Part shown: positions 18,613 to 26,982 of the stretch, in pieces | How positions within the stretch are numbered: the stretch's first letter is position 1 | How the letters are laid out: each line of letters starts with the position of its first letter | DNA from: Halobacteriales archaeon QS_8_65_32 | GTDB taxonomy: Archaea > Halobacteriota > Halobacteria > Halobacteriales > Halococcaceae | DNA length: 53,588 bases | Reading direction: 5' to 3' | Assembly: GCA_003022925.1 (NCBI GenBank) | Contig: PXRY01000065.1 | Coordinates: 1,733-55,320, forward strand | Notes under the pieces: model-generated | Told to the model about the DNA's origin: nothing | The model's database searches: none | What the model saw: only the letters and a program-made list of their open reading frames with translations | Position numbers and translations under genes: made by a program

Positions 18613-18770
18613 ATGCGATGTAGTGGGCTCGCGATGATTCGGACGCTTTCGTCGCGCTCGTCGACCGTGAGCCGAAAGCGCGCCCGGAGGTCCTCGCGGA
18701 CCCCCGCTGCGACCCGCGGCGGGAGGACGATCTGCGTACTGTCGCGAAACGTCGCCGGGTCGGACGCCAC
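18552..18770 (-). CDS. Small conserved protein truncated at its 3' end by repeat C
   Basis: Starts at GTG 18770 with ASDPATFRDSTQIVLPPRVA, continues through VREDLRARFRLTVDERDESV to RIIASP, then changes into sequence made of repeat modules (SERFPVNEPPKFS). The conserved part resembles a small haloarchaeal family that I know as VNG_1110C-like, whose members continue after this point with a final helix. The 3' end of the present gene therefore appears replaced by element C. The family has no known function; it probably had about 75-80 residues before truncation. Confidence 0.5.
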   Translation of the reverse strand: MASDPATFRDSTQIVLPPRVAAGVREDLRARFRLTVDERDESVRIIASPLHRIRERTSVSERFPVNEPPKFS

Positions 18771-18906
18771 ACTCTGCTTTCATTTCGCTGTCGTATGTGC
18801 GTATCGAAACGCCACGTCTCTCCGCATATCGCTTTAGTACCGCTGCGAGCGACGCGCCCGCTGCGATTGAACACCTTTTTTCGCGCCCGTAGCCCAGTCG
18901 GAGGTG

Positions 18907-20016
18907 ATGGGCCTCGAAGACGAGATCGAGGCGATCGAAACCGAGATCGCCGAGACGCCGTACAACAAATCCACCGAGGCACACATCGGCCGGCTCAAAG
19001 CTAAACTCGCGGAAAAGAAAGAGAAACTGGAAACCCAATCGTCGGCCGGCAGCGGTCAGGGCTACGCCGTCGAGAAGACCGGCGACGCCACCGTAGCCCT
19101 CGTCGGCGAGCCGAGCGCCGGCAAGTCCACCCTGCTCAATGCCCTGACGAACGCCGACAGCGAGGTCGGCGACTACGAGTTCACCACGCTGGACGTCAAG
19201 CCCGGCATGCTCCAGTATAGGGGTGCGAACATCCAACTACTCGACGTCCCCGGCCTCATCGCCGGCGCGGCAGCGGGCCGGGGTCGCGGCCGGGAAGTCC
19301 TCTCGGTGGTCCGGACCGCCGATCTCGTGTTGTTCGTGCTCTCGGCGTTCGAGATCGAGGCCTACGAGCAACTGCGCGCGGACCTCTATGACAACGATAT
19401 CCGCCTCGACGGCTCGCGACCGAACGTGACGATCGCCGAAACCGGCCGCGGCGGGGTCTCCATTACCACGAGCACTGATCTCGACGTCGACGAGGAAACC
19501 GTCGAGGAAGTGCTCCGGGCGTACGGCTACGTCAACGCCGACGTCACGATCCGCGAACCGTTAGACGTAGACCGCCTGATCGACGGCGTAATGAGTAATC
19601 GAGTGTATCTCCCCTCGATCGTCGCGGTGAATAAAGCCGACCTCATCGACCGCGAGTACCTGAACACTGTGCACGAGAACCTCCGGGCGGCCGGTGTCGA
19701 TCCCGAGGAGGCCGTCGTGATCAGCGCCGAACAGCAGCGCGGGCTCGATTCGCTCAGGGAACGGATCTGGGAGTCGCTCGAACTCATCCGGATCTACATG
19801 GAAAAACCCGGCCGCGGCGTCGATTACGAAGAACCCCTCGTGCTCCGCGCGGGCGAGACGATCGGGGACGCCTGCGAGAAATTAGGAGGGCGATTCCGCG
19901 AGCGCTTCCAGTTCGCCCGGGTGCGCGGCCCGTCGGCGAAACACGACGGCCAGCAGATCGGCAAGGACCACGAACTCGCTGACGAGGACGTCCTGCGGAT
20001 CGTCACGCGCCGATAA
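18907..20016 (+). CDS. drg: DRG-family GTP-binding protein
   Basis: Developmentally regulated GTPase (Obg-HflX superfamily) of 369 residues, ribosome-associated in other organisms. The N-terminal coiled region MGLEDEIEAIETEI is followed by G1 GEPSAGKS (residues 67-74), the G2 region YEFTTLD, G3 DVPGLI, G4 NKAD and a C-terminal TGS domain ending RVRGPSAKHDGQQIG. The ATG at 18907 is preferred over the GTG one codon upstream because it gives the family N-terminus; the GGAGGT sequence lies right at the start. The gene is divergent from the truncated small gene and is followed by a membrane protein gene. Confidence 0.95.
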   Translation: MGLEDEIEAIETEIAETPYNKSTEAHIGRLKAKLAEKKEKLETQSSAGSGQGYAVEKTGDATVALVGEPSAGKSTLLNALTNADSEVGDYEFTTLDVKPGMLQYRGANIQLLDVPGLIAGAAAGRGRGREVLSVVRTADLVLFVLSAFEIEAYEQLRADLYDNDIRLDGSRPNVTIAETGRGGVSITTSTDLDVDEETVEEVLRAYGYVNADVTIREPLDVDRLIDGVMSNRVYLPSIVAVNKADLIDREYLNTVHENLRAAGVDPEEAVVISAEQQRGLDSLRERIWESLELIRIYMEKPGRGVDYEEPLVLRAGETIGDACEKLGGRFRERFQFARVRGPSAKHDGQQIGKDHELADEDVLRIVTRR

Positions 20017-20088
20017 TTCGGTCGTCTCGGTAGTCTCGACAGTCTCGGTAACCCCGATAGCCATCCACACCCGCTCGTCCCCGCACTC

Positions 20089-20544
20089 ATGGCCTACGCG
20101 ACCCCACGGAAACGACTGCTCGCCGTTTTCGCTCTTCTGGCGGTGCCCTGGACGGTGCTGTCACTCGGCGGCGAGTACACGCTCGTCTTCGGGTTCGGAC
20201 TGTTCAACACGAACCCACCACAACTGGTAACGCTTTTCGGCTACTTGTTTCGCTTCACCGCCGGCCCGGAGACGTTGCCGGAGTACCTGCTCGCGTGGCC
20301 GACGAGCCTGCTGCTCTACGGCGGCGCGCTCGCGAGCGCTCTGGGGGGTGTTCTTGGCTACGAGGACCGCCGGGTGACCGCCGGCTTACTGGTGTTCGCC
20401 GGCCTCGCGCAGGTCTCGGTCGCGCTGGGACTCTCACGGGCGATCGGCCGGCTCGCGATCCCGCTCGGAACGGGCTGTCTGTGGCTCGTCGCGTGGTGGT
20501 TTTACTGGCCCGACCTCTGGGAGACGCTCCCTGCATCGGAATGA
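20089..20544 (+). CDS. Conserved haloarchaeal membrane protein (TIGR04206-like)
   Basis: A 151-residue protein with about four membrane helices, including RLLAVFALLAVPWTVLSL, a central LLLYGGALASALGGVLGY and a C-terminal WLVAWWFYWPDLW. It matches my memory of the haloarchaeal TIGR04206 family, whose function is unknown. The ATG start is clear. It follows drg with a 72-bp gap, and repeat element D lies downstream. Confidence 0.65.
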   Translation: MAYATPRKRLLAVFALLAVPWTVLSLGGEYTLVFGFGLFNTNPPQLVTLFGYLFRFTAGPETLPEYLLAWPTSLLLYGGALASALGGVLGYEDRRVTAGLLVFAGLAQVSVALGLSRAIGRLAIPLGTGCLWLVAWWFYWPDLWETLPASE

Positions 20545-20688
20545 GACGAACGACCGTCTCCCTCCTCTACCCTCCCGATCGTCGTCACGCCGTCCCCGCA
20601 CGCTACCGGGCGGCGCGGTCGCTCCCGTTTTCGGCGTTGCTCCCTACCGGTGTTGCTGGCCGATCGCGCTTCAGTCGACCGGGGCAGT

Positions 20689-20903
20689 GTTAACTTACGC
20701 AATTGCCTACTAAACAACCATTGTGGGTTGGAACTGGAAGGGGGCCGACCTCGCGCTCGGCGACGACGGGCGACGCAAGCACCAAAGGAGCGAACGAACG
20801 AAGTGAGTAAGCGACGAGGAGCGTGGTTCGAGAGAGCTTCGCTCTCTCGTCATCTGCTCGCGGGCGAAGCCCGCTCGCAGAAGCCGACCGCCCGGGGGCC
20901 TTC
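20689..20903 (+). repeat. Hairpin-array repeat element D (subtype 2)
   Basis: Full copy with leader GTTAACTTACGCAATTGCC (20689-20707), AAACAACC, then GGAACTGGAAGGGGGCCG (20730-20747) and right end GGGGGCCTTC (20894-20903). The terminal stem differs from the other copies by a paired change: GAAGG (20737-20741) faces CCTTC (20899-20903), where the others have GAAAG and CTTTC. Interior: GGCGACGCAAGCACC, GAGAGAGC-TTC-GCTCTCTC and GCGGGC-GAA-GCCCGC. It is followed by an AT-rich tract and the aIF1 gene. Confidence 0.85.
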
Positions 20904-21154
20904 GGAACGGTTCTATCGGTCCTTGCCGCCGAACGTCCCTACGCTGAACACCACTGCTGGAGTCCCCGGCTTTGTTTAGAAAGTCCTTTTTCCAGGCGAT
21001 TTTTTAAACATAGAAACGAATGTCCTTTGCTACCGCCGCTGAGACGTACTCTGAGTGTTCCGGACGACCAGCTTTCTAAACAGAAGCGACTTTTTCCAAC
21101 AATGCCGGAGTCCCCGATAGTGTTTAATATCTCTCTCACATAGCTCCTGGCGTA
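20904..21154 (+). promoter_or_regulatory. AT-rich tract with repeats before aIF1
   Basis: A 250-bp stretch much richer in A+T than the rest of the window. It holds a 13-bp inverted repeat TTTGTTTAGAAAG (20971-20983) / CTTTCTAAACAGA (21072-21084, one mismatch) and a near direct repeat GGAGTCCCCGgctTtGTTTA / GGAGTCCCCGatagTGTTTA, whose second copy ends in the promoter. GTGTTTAATATC (21120-21131) is a TATA box about 28 nt before the aIF1 start. No gene is seen. Confidence 0.5.
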
Positions 21155-21448
21155 ATGTCGGAAGTCTGCTCGACGTGCGGACTGCCCCAGGAACTCTGCG
21201 TCTGCGAAGACGTCGCCAGAGAGTCCCAGCAGATCAACATCCGCATCGACGAGCGCCGATACGGCAAAGAGGTAACGGTCGTCGAAGGGTTCGACCCGCG
21301 GGACGTCGATATGAGTAGCCTCTCATCGGACCTCAAATCGAAGTTCGCGTGTGGGGGGACGGTAGAAGACGACTCGATCGAGCTCCAGGGTAACCACCGG
21401 GGGCGGATCGAGGACTTCCTCAGAGAGAAAGGCTACAACGTGGCCTAA
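21155..21448 (+). CDS. Translation initiation factor aIF1 (SUI1)
   Basis: Archaeal homologue of eIF1/SUI1, 97 residues, which binds the small ribosomal subunit and controls start-codon selection. The N-terminal zinc-binding cysteines are C5, C8, C15 and C17 ([13 protein letters not shown]). The SUI1 fold follows with [26 protein letters not shown] and [19 protein letters not shown]. The ATG lies close to a TATA box, so the transcript is probably nearly leaderless. Confidence 0.97.
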   Translation: MSEVCSTCGLPQELCVCEDVARESQQINIRIDERRYGKEVTVVEGFDPRDVDMSSLSSDLKSKFACGGTVEDDSIELQGNHRGRIEDFLREKGYNVA

Positions 21449-21504
21449 CCGCGACCGCTCGTTACCCCGAACCGACGCACGTATCCACGGCACTATTGTA
21501 CCGT

Positions 21505-21565
21505 GGGCCGATCGTCTCGACTCCAAGCCACCGCTTCAGCCGGTCGTTCGAATCCCGGTCGGCCA
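21505..21565 (+). other. tRNA-like remnant
   Basis: GGGCCGA (21505-21511) and TCGGCC (21559-21564) could form six acceptor pairs, and GTTCGAATCCCGG just before the second half matches the T-arm box of tRNA genes. The T-stem register is broken by two extra bases (CCGG-TC-G-TTCGAAT-CCCGG), and the whole is only 61 nt with no D-arm or anticodon stem that I can fold. It is not a functional tRNA; it may be a decayed tRNA or an old integration scar. Confidence 0.3.
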
Positions 21566-21663
21566 CAGCGGCACTCGCGTGAGAACCGCCCGCGTAGCGT
21601 AGGGCAGCGCCTATTCTACGGTACTACGGCACTGCAGCACTTATTCGACATTGAGGCCATGGC

Positions 21664-22005
21664 CTACCACTCCTTGCACTCACCACAGACCATCGCCCCG
21701 CCATCGCGCCATCGCCGGTCGGTCGGTTCGCCACAGGCCTTACAGGTCGTGTCCGACGGCGACCAGCCGTACGTCGTCACCGTCGGCGCGACGTCATCGA
21801 TACTAACATCGAGAACGGCATCGTCGCCGTCGGAACTGTCGCCATCGCCGGAGCTATCGGCGTTCCCGGCATCCGCCCCGCCGTCGTCGGCGTCCGGTTC
21901 GTCGTCCCGCGCGGTCCCGTTCTCGCCCTTGGCTTCGCTCGTGGCCTCGCTCTCGTCCTCGTCGTTCGTCGTCAAAAAGTCTCCGAGCGAGGCGTCCTCT
22001 CCCAT
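21664..22005 (-). CDS. Small acidic protein with C-terminal zinc ribbon
   Basis: A 113-residue haloarchaeal protein. The N-terminus MGEDASLGDFL is followed by about 55 residues of Asp/Glu/Ser/Gly low complexity, then a folded end with two CxxC knuckles (CKACGEP...CGECKEW) that should bind one zinc ion. The architecture matches a haloarchaeal domain family that I recall as DUF7573, but the name is uncertain. Function is unknown; a regulatory or binding role is a guess. Confidence 0.75.
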   Translation of the reverse strand: MGEDASLGDFLTTNDEDESEATSEAKGENGTARDDEPDADDGGADAGNADSSGDGDSSDGDDAVLDVSIDDVAPTVTTYGWSPSDTTCKACGEPTDRRWRDGGAMVCGECKEW

Positions 22006-22127
22006 ATCGGATGCTCGCCCGCGACGCGTTTAGCCGTGTGGGTCGTTGTGGGTCGAATCGAAACGAAGCGGACCGGGATTCGGGCGACGAGGGACACGTC
22101 CAAGTATCGTCGGCGGCTATATCGGGT

Positions 22128-22355
22128 ATGGATATCGTCGTCGCCGCACAGATCGACATGCTCTTTCGGTTCGTCACGGTCTTCGGCGAGATCGCCACGG
22201 CCGATCCGATATCCGCCGTGTTGTTGCTGTTCGGGGCCGTGATCACGGTCCTTTCGAGTGCCTTCTTCGGTCTTCTAGTCGCCGGGGCGGCGCTCGACGC
22301 GTTCGGTGGCGGGTTCAGCGGACTCGGTCGGTCACCGCCCCCAGGAGCGAAATAG
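22128..22355 (+). CDS. Small membrane protein, 75 aa
   Basis: A 75-residue protein starting MDIVVAAQIDMLFRFV, with one long or two short hydrophobic helices (ISAVLLLFGAVITVL and FFGLLVAGAALDAFG). I do not recognise the family. Its last 41 bases overlap the 3' end of the convergent Mer-like gene. Third-position GC and the AT-rich GGCTATATCGGGT just upstream support it as a real gene. Confidence 0.6.
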   Translation: MDIVVAAQIDMLFRFVTVFGEIATADPISAVLLLFGAVITVLSSAFFGLLVAGAALDAFGGGFSGLGRSPPPGAK

Positions 22356-23358
22356 CCTCGCTCTTCTCCGGGCCGAGCGGCGAGCCACACACCACGCTAT
22401 CGACGTGTTCGAGCACCTCCTCTAGTTTCCCTTCGACCGCCTCGGGCGTGCCGGCGATCGAAAACGCCTCGATCATCTCGGGGGTCACGGCCTCGAACGC
22501 CTCGGAGAAGTTCCCCGATTCGAGCGCCGCGCCGATCTCGCCCGCGGCCTCGGCGCTCACGTCGTGGCGGTCGAGCACCGGCGCTGGGGCCCCGCCGGCG
22601 ATGAAGGCTACGGGCGGGCGCGCGGCCTCGCATGCCTCGGCCCCGTCTTCGGCGACGCTCACACTCGCGAAGGCCGCCGCATCGAACTCGCCGTACTCGG
22701 CGGGCCGATCCTCGATCCCTTCGGCGATGCGCGCGGCCGACCATTCGAGGTCCGTGGGATGAGAGGCGTTTACGAGCGCGCCGTTCGCGTGTTTGCCGCT
22801 CATCCGGAGCATGTGGGGGCCCTGCGCGCCGACGTAGACCGGGATCGATCCTCCTCTGTCCGCTTCGTCCACCTCGTCCGTCCCGCTCGCCCCGCCCGAC
22901 TCGCCCGCCCTGCCCGCCCCGACATCGTAGTTGAGCGCGGCCTCTCGGACATCGAAGGTCCCGTCGTGGGTCACGGTCTCGCCGGCCCACAACTCGCGCG
23001 CGACGCGAAAGCTCTCCAGTACGCGCCGAAGCGGCCGGTCATGCTCGATTCCGAGCGCCGAAAGCGTCGCCCGATCGCCCGCGCCGATTCCCAGTAGCGC
23101 CCGGCCGTCACTCGCCTCGTCCAGCGTGGCGACCGCCGAGGCGAGTTTCACCGGGTGGGTGTCGTAGGGGTTCGCCGCTGCCGGACCGAGGTGCACCTCC
23201 GAGGTAGCGCGTGCGACCGCTCCGAGCGCGAGGAAGGGGTCGCGATTGTTGTAATGGCTGCTCGCGAGCACCGCGTCGAAACCGGCCGCTTCGGCACGCG
23301 CGGCGTGGTCCGCTACCGCCGCGATCGGCTCATCGGGCGTGAGTTCGATCCCGATCAC
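22315..23358 (-). CDS. mer: F420-dependent Mer-like oxidoreductase (luciferase-like)
   Basis: Luciferase-like TIM-barrel flavin/F420 enzyme, annotated in haloarchaea as 5,10-methylenetetrahydromethanopterin reductase. Family stretches are FDAVLASSHYNNRDPFLALG, the conserved GPAAANPYDTHPVKLAS and GIGAGDRATL; the coenzyme-binding GAQGPHMLRMSGKHANG follows a Gly/Asp/Glu-rich insert of about 25 residues. The GTG at 23358 overlaps the cofE stop by four bases (GTGA), so I prefer it to the GTG three codons earlier. The true substrate in haloarchaea, which use tetrahydrofolate-type C1 carriers, is uncertain. The cofE linkage supports F420 use. Confidence 0.82.
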   Translation of the reverse strand: MIGIELTPDEPIAAVADHAARAEAAGFDAVLASSHYNNRDPFLALGAVARATSEVHLGPAAANPYDTHPVKLASAVATLDEASDGRALLGIGAGDRATLSALGIEHDRPLRRVLESFRVARELWAGETVTHDGTFDVREAALNYDVGAGRAGESGGASGTDEVDEADRGGSIPVYVGAQGPHMLRMSGKHANGALVNASHPTDLEWSAARIAEGIEDRPAEYGEFDAAAFASVSVAEDGAEACEAARPPVAFIAGGAPAPVLDRHDVSAEAAGEIGAALESGNFSEAFEAVTPEMIEAFSIAGTPEAVEGKLEEVLEHVDSVVCGSPLGPEKSEAISLLGAVTDRVR

Positions 23359-24131
23359 AACGACCACCCCCGGAGCGCCTGACGGACGTAATCGGTCTCG
23401 ACCGCCCGGAAGACCGCCTCGCTACCCGCGAGGTCGCCGAACTCGAAGTCGTGCACGATCACGGCTGGCGTTCCGTTTTTCCCCTCGCCCATTAGCAGGT
23501 TCGCCGCCCCGGCGAGTTCGTCGACGACGCACTGGACGGTGACGCCGAGTTCGCGGCCGTCGCGGTCGCGCTCGCCACGCCAGTCCCGACTCGCCGCCAT
23601 CCCCGCCCAGCCGATCGCGACGCCGCGTTGGCCGTGGCGAAAGGGCCGCCCGGAGGTGTCGGTGACGATCACCGGCGGTTTCCCGGGGAGCGCCGCTCGG
23701 ATGCGGGCGGCGCTTTCGGCGGGCTGTTTCGGGAGGCGCAGGAGATCCTTCGCAGGTATGTTCGACCGGTCGATGCCGGCGTTGACCGTAACGTGACCGA
23801 AACGGGTCTCGGTGAGCAAAAACGGTGCTTCGATGAGCACTTCGGTGCTTTCCTCCAAGACCGCCTGGGCGAAGCGGGGGTCCTTCTCGTCGCCGGTTTC
23901 TTCCTCTAAGCGCGCGGCGATCTCGGTCGCGCGCGGGCCCGCCGGGAAGTCCGTGAGGTCAGCTTCCCTGCCTTCGGTTTTCGAGACGATCGTGCTCGCG
24001 ACACACACTATGTCGTCGGCCCCGATCGCGGGGCCGGTCCGATCGGCCCAGTCGGCGCGGTCAACGAGGAGACCGGCGAGGTCGTCGCCGGCCTCGATTT
24101 CGCCGATCCCCTCGACTGCGAGTAGTTCCAT
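23355..24131 (-). CDS. cofE: Coenzyme F420-0:L-glutamate ligase CofE
   Basis: GTP-dependent ligase that adds gamma-linked glutamates to F420-0 in the last steps of coenzyme F420 synthesis. It has 258 residues, the usual archaeal length for the stand-alone enzyme. Signature stretches are VCVASTIVSKTEGR, the metal/nucleotide region HVTVNAGIDRSNIP, VTDTSGRPFRHGQRGVAIG and DELAGAANLLMGEG. The ATG start gives MELLAVEGIGEIEAGDDL. It overlaps and should be co-translated with the Mer-like gene downstream. Confidence 0.95.
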   Translation of the reverse strand: MELLAVEGIGEIEAGDDLAGLLVDRADWADRTGPAIGADDIVCVASTIVSKTEGREADLTDFPAGPRATEIAARLEEETGDEKDPRFAQAVLEESTEVLIEAPFLLTETRFGHVTVNAGIDRSNIPAKDLLRLPKQPAESAARIRAALPGKPPVIVTDTSGRPFRHGQRGVAIGWAGMAASRDWRGERDRDGRELGVTVQCVVDELAGAANLLMGEGKNGTPAVIVHDFEFGDLAGSEAVFRAVETDYVRQALRGWSL

Positions 24132-24289
24132 ACCCGATCCAGCCGACCGCCCGGTTTCTGGGTTTCGTCACGCGTGCCGTCCGCCGGGTACCGTGGTGCT
24201 CGGCGAAGGACTTACCCATCGAATCGACGTACCAAGTCGTGCGTACCTCAGTCCCCGCCCGAGCACGCCTACCAGGGCGCGATGACAGC

Positions 24290-24343
24290 GCGGAGAACCC
24301 GGGTACGCAACAGGAAGCTCCGTCCGCCACAAAGGGACGGACG
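24290..24343 (+). other. Possible IS605/TnpB right-end remnant in a gene-free gap
   Basis: The gap 24132-24453 holds no gene that I can support. Within it, GAGAACCCGGGTACGCAACA (24293-24312), then GGAAGCTCCGTCC and GGGACGGAC (24334-24342) resemble the 3' end of a haloarchaeal tnpB gene followed by the right-end hairpin of IS200/IS605 elements (CCGTCC...GGACGG, 6-bp stem). The short peptide ENPGTQQEAP is not a recognised TnpB end, so this is a lead only. Confidence 0.25.
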
Positions 24344-24453
24344 CCCGACACGAGGGTTTCCCGGCCGACGCGCCACGCTGGCAGGGATGAGGCCGGTCGT
24401 TAGTGTCTCGGGCGACACCTACATCCGGAAGCCACGCGTCCTGTACACATCGA

Positions 24454-24669
24454 ATGGACAGACATCGTTTCGTCGTCCTGTCGCTGCTCGCCTTCGGGCT
24501 GATACTGGCGAGCTTCGTGATCCTCGGCGTGAGCCGGATCGTCCTTTCCTATCGAACGGCCCAACTGCTCGCCGCGCCGACGACCCTCACGGCTTTTTGT
24601 CTCGTCTGGTACCTGTTCGTTCGCGGTTTCCTGTCCACGCTCGGCGTCAGCCCGATCGAAACCGATTAA
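24454..24669 (+). CDS. Small two-helix membrane protein
   Basis: A 71-residue protein starting MDRHRFVVLSLLAFGLILAS, with two membrane helices joined by a short loop (SRIVLSYRTAQLLA) and an acidic end (VSPIETD). I do not recognise a family. It ends 77 bp upstream of hisD on the same strand. The coding call rests on the clean hydrophobic pattern and GC-rich third positions. Confidence 0.6.
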   Translation: MDRHRFVVLSLLAFGLILASFVILGVSRIVLSYRTAQLLAAPTTLTAFCLVWYLFVRGFLSTLGVSPIETD

Positions 24670-24745
24670 CTGTCGGTAGGCGAAACGACGGTCGAGAACG
24701 TATCGAAGGGGTCGGCTTTTGTTCGCGGGCACGAAACCGAACGGT

Positions 24746-26077
24746 ATGGAAGTCAGAGCCGTCGCGGACCTCTCGCCGGCCGAGCGACAGGCCCTCTTCT
24801 CGCGCGACGCCGGGATCGACGCCGTACGCGAGGACGTCGAGGAAATCGCCTCGCGGGTGCGCGAGGAAGGCGACGCCGCCCTCCGGGAGTACGCCCGGGA
24901 ATTAGACGGCGTGGAGGTCGGCGCTATCGAGATTACCGACGACGCAGAACGCGCCGTCGAGACGATCGACGACGACCTCCGGGGGGCGATCGAGACCGCG
25001 ATCGGCAATGTCAAACAGTTCCACGAGCGCCAGCTACCCGACGACTGGCGCGCCGAGTTCGGCAGGCGGGAACTCGGCCGCCGGTTTCGGCCGCTTTCCC
25101 GGGTCGGCGCGTACGTCCCCGGCGGCGAGGCGGCCTACCCATCGAGCGCGGTCATGACGGTCGTGCCCGCGACGGTAGCCGGCGTCGAACGGGTGGTCGT
25201 GACAACGCCGCCCGGCGATCCCCCGAACCCGGCGACGCTCGCGGCGATCAGCCTCGCCGGCGCGGATGCGGTCTATGTAGCCGGCGGCGCGCAGGCAGTC
25301 GCCGCGCTCGCTTACGGCACCGAGACGGTCTCACCGGTCGAGAAGATCGTCGGCCCCGGCAACCGGTGGGTCACCGCGGCGAAAGCCGCAGTCAGGGACG
25401 ACGTCGCGATCGACTTCCTGGCCGGGCCCTCCGAGGTCTGTGTGCTCTGTGACGAAAGCGCCGATCCCCGTTTCGTCGCGGCCGACCTGCTCGCCCAGGC
25501 CGAACACGACCCTCGTGCGTCGGTCGTCGCCGTGACCGACGACGTCGATCTCGCCGACGAGGTGGTAACCGAAATCGAGCGGACGGTCGGCGAGCGCGGG
25601 CGAACCGAGACGATCGAAAGCGCCCTTTCGAACGACGCGAGCGGCGTCTTTCGCACGCGATCGATGAGCGAGGCTGTCGCCTTCTGCGAGGAGTACGCCG
25701 CCGAGCACCTCTCGATCCAGGCCGCCCAGGACGAAGCCCTCCTCGAACGGATCAGCAACGCGGGAAGCGTCTTCTTGGGTCCATGTACTCCCGTCGCGGC
25801 GGGCGATTACGCGAGCGGGACCAACCACGTCCTCCCCACCGGCGGCGGCGCGCGGGTGACCGGCGGCCTCTCGGTCGATTCCTTTCTCCGGGCGACGACG
25901 GTCCAGCGCCTCTCCGCCGACGCGCTCGCCGACCTCGGCGGGACGATCGACACGCTCGCCCGGGCCGAAGGATTAGAGGCCCACGCCGAGAGCGTCGCCG
26001 TCCGCCTGCGTGAGTACGCCGAAACGGAGACCGAAACGACGGCGAGCGACGACGAGGGTGAACGCTTCCGTGAGTGA
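24746..26077 (+). CDS. hisD: Histidinol dehydrogenase
   Basis: Catalyses the last two NAD-dependent oxidations of histidine biosynthesis, histidinol to histidine. The 443 residues cover the full family. Recognisable blocks are YVPGGEAAYPSSAVMTVVPA, KIVGPGNRWVTAAK, the metal-site region GPSEVCVLCDESADP, LLAQAEHDP and TPVAAGDYASGTNHVLPTGG near the C-terminus. The ATG gives MEVRAVADLSPAERQ. No other his gene is in the window, in line with scattered his genes in haloarchaea. Confidence 0.97.
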   Translation: MEVRAVADLSPAERQALFSRDAGIDAVREDVEEIASRVREEGDAALREYARELDGVEVGAIEITDDAERAVETIDDDLRGAIETAIGNVKQFHERQLPDDWRAEFGRRELGRRFRPLSRVGAYVPGGEAAYPSSAVMTVVPATVAGVERVVVTTPPGDPPNPATLAAISLAGADAVYVAGGAQAVAALAYGTETVSPVEKIVGPGNRWVTAAKAAVRDDVAIDFLAGPSEVCVLCDESADPRFVAADLLAQAEHDPRASVVAVTDDVDLADEVVTEIERTVGERGRTETIESALSNDASGVFRTRSMSEAVAFCEEYAAEHLSIQAAQDEALLERISNAGSVFLGPCTPVAAGDYASGTNHVLPTGGGARVTGGLSVDSFLRATTVQRLSADALADLGGTIDTLARAEGLEAHAESVAVRLREYAETETETTASDDEGERFRE

Positions 26078-26137
26078 CCGTTCGGGGGTCGCGTCGACTC
26101 TCCCGATCGGCTGTACGACCGGTGTTCGGAGGCGCTG

Positions 26138-26937
26138 ATGCCGAACACGTTCGACGAAGCCTGTCGCGTGGTACTCCGCGATCCCGACGGTTCTCACTCG
26201 CTGTACACGACGCTCGCACCGCTTTTCGACCGAATGATGGCCGGCGATAGCGAACACTACGAGGCTCAGTACGACCGACTCCGCAAGTACGCACTCGGTG
26301 CCCGATGGTACTCGAATTCGGCTGTGGGACCGGCCGCCTACTCGCACTACTCGAAGCGAACGGCGCGTTCGATCGGCTCGTCGGCGTCGACGTCCACGCC
26401 GAGGTGTTGGAATTCGCCGCCGATCGAGTCGCCCGCGCCGAACTGGTTCGGGCCGACGCGACCGACTGTTCGGTCGGTACCTCCTTCGATGCGGTGTGTG
26501 CGTTCGAGTACGTCGCCGCCCACATGCGGACCGACGCCGAACTCCGAGCGTTTCTCGATACGGCGTACGCCCACTGCCGGCCGGGCGGCGTGTTCGTCTT
26601 CGACGCCGTGAGTAAGCCGGGTGCCGTGCGCGAGGAGTCGATCGGTGTCTACCGCTCGCCGGGCTACCGGCTTGAACGCGCGGTCGACGTGATTCCGGTT
26701 CCCAACGGTTCGGTGTTCGATCTCCGCGTCGACTACCGGGCAACCAACCGGGAGACGGGCGAACAGGCCGTTGTGAGCGAGCGGACTGCGATCCGGACGA
26801 TCGGCGTCGACGACCTCCGCAAGCGCCTCGCGGCCGCCGGGTTCGCTGACGTCGACATCGGTCCGACCGCGGGCGAGGCGGGCGCGATCGTCGCGGTCGC
26901 CCACCGTCCCGAACCGAACAGGTATAAACCAGTGTAA
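26138..26937 (+). pseudogene. Class I SAM methyltransferase, one frameshift
   Basis: Two overlapping frames make one methyltransferase of about 265 residues. The first (MPNTFDEACRVVL to YDRLRKYALGAR) is the N-terminal cap region. The second begins in motif I, VLEFGCGTGRLLALLE, and continues with LVGVDVHAEVLEFA and FDAVCAFEYVAAH to 26937. The shift is near 26300, where one base appears missing. The small-molecule or protein substrate is unknown. It may be a sequencing error, since both halves are otherwise well preserved. Confidence 0.75.
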
Positions 26938-26982
26938 GCCACGGTCCACGGAAGTCCTTCGCTCCCGCCGGCAAGTGGTGGT

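Noticed and set aside
22128..22355. Rejecting the small membrane protein because it overlaps the Mer-like gene
   Set aside because: The overlap is only 41 bp at the two convergent 3' ends, and the non-overlapping part has a clean hydrophobic pattern, so both genes are kept.
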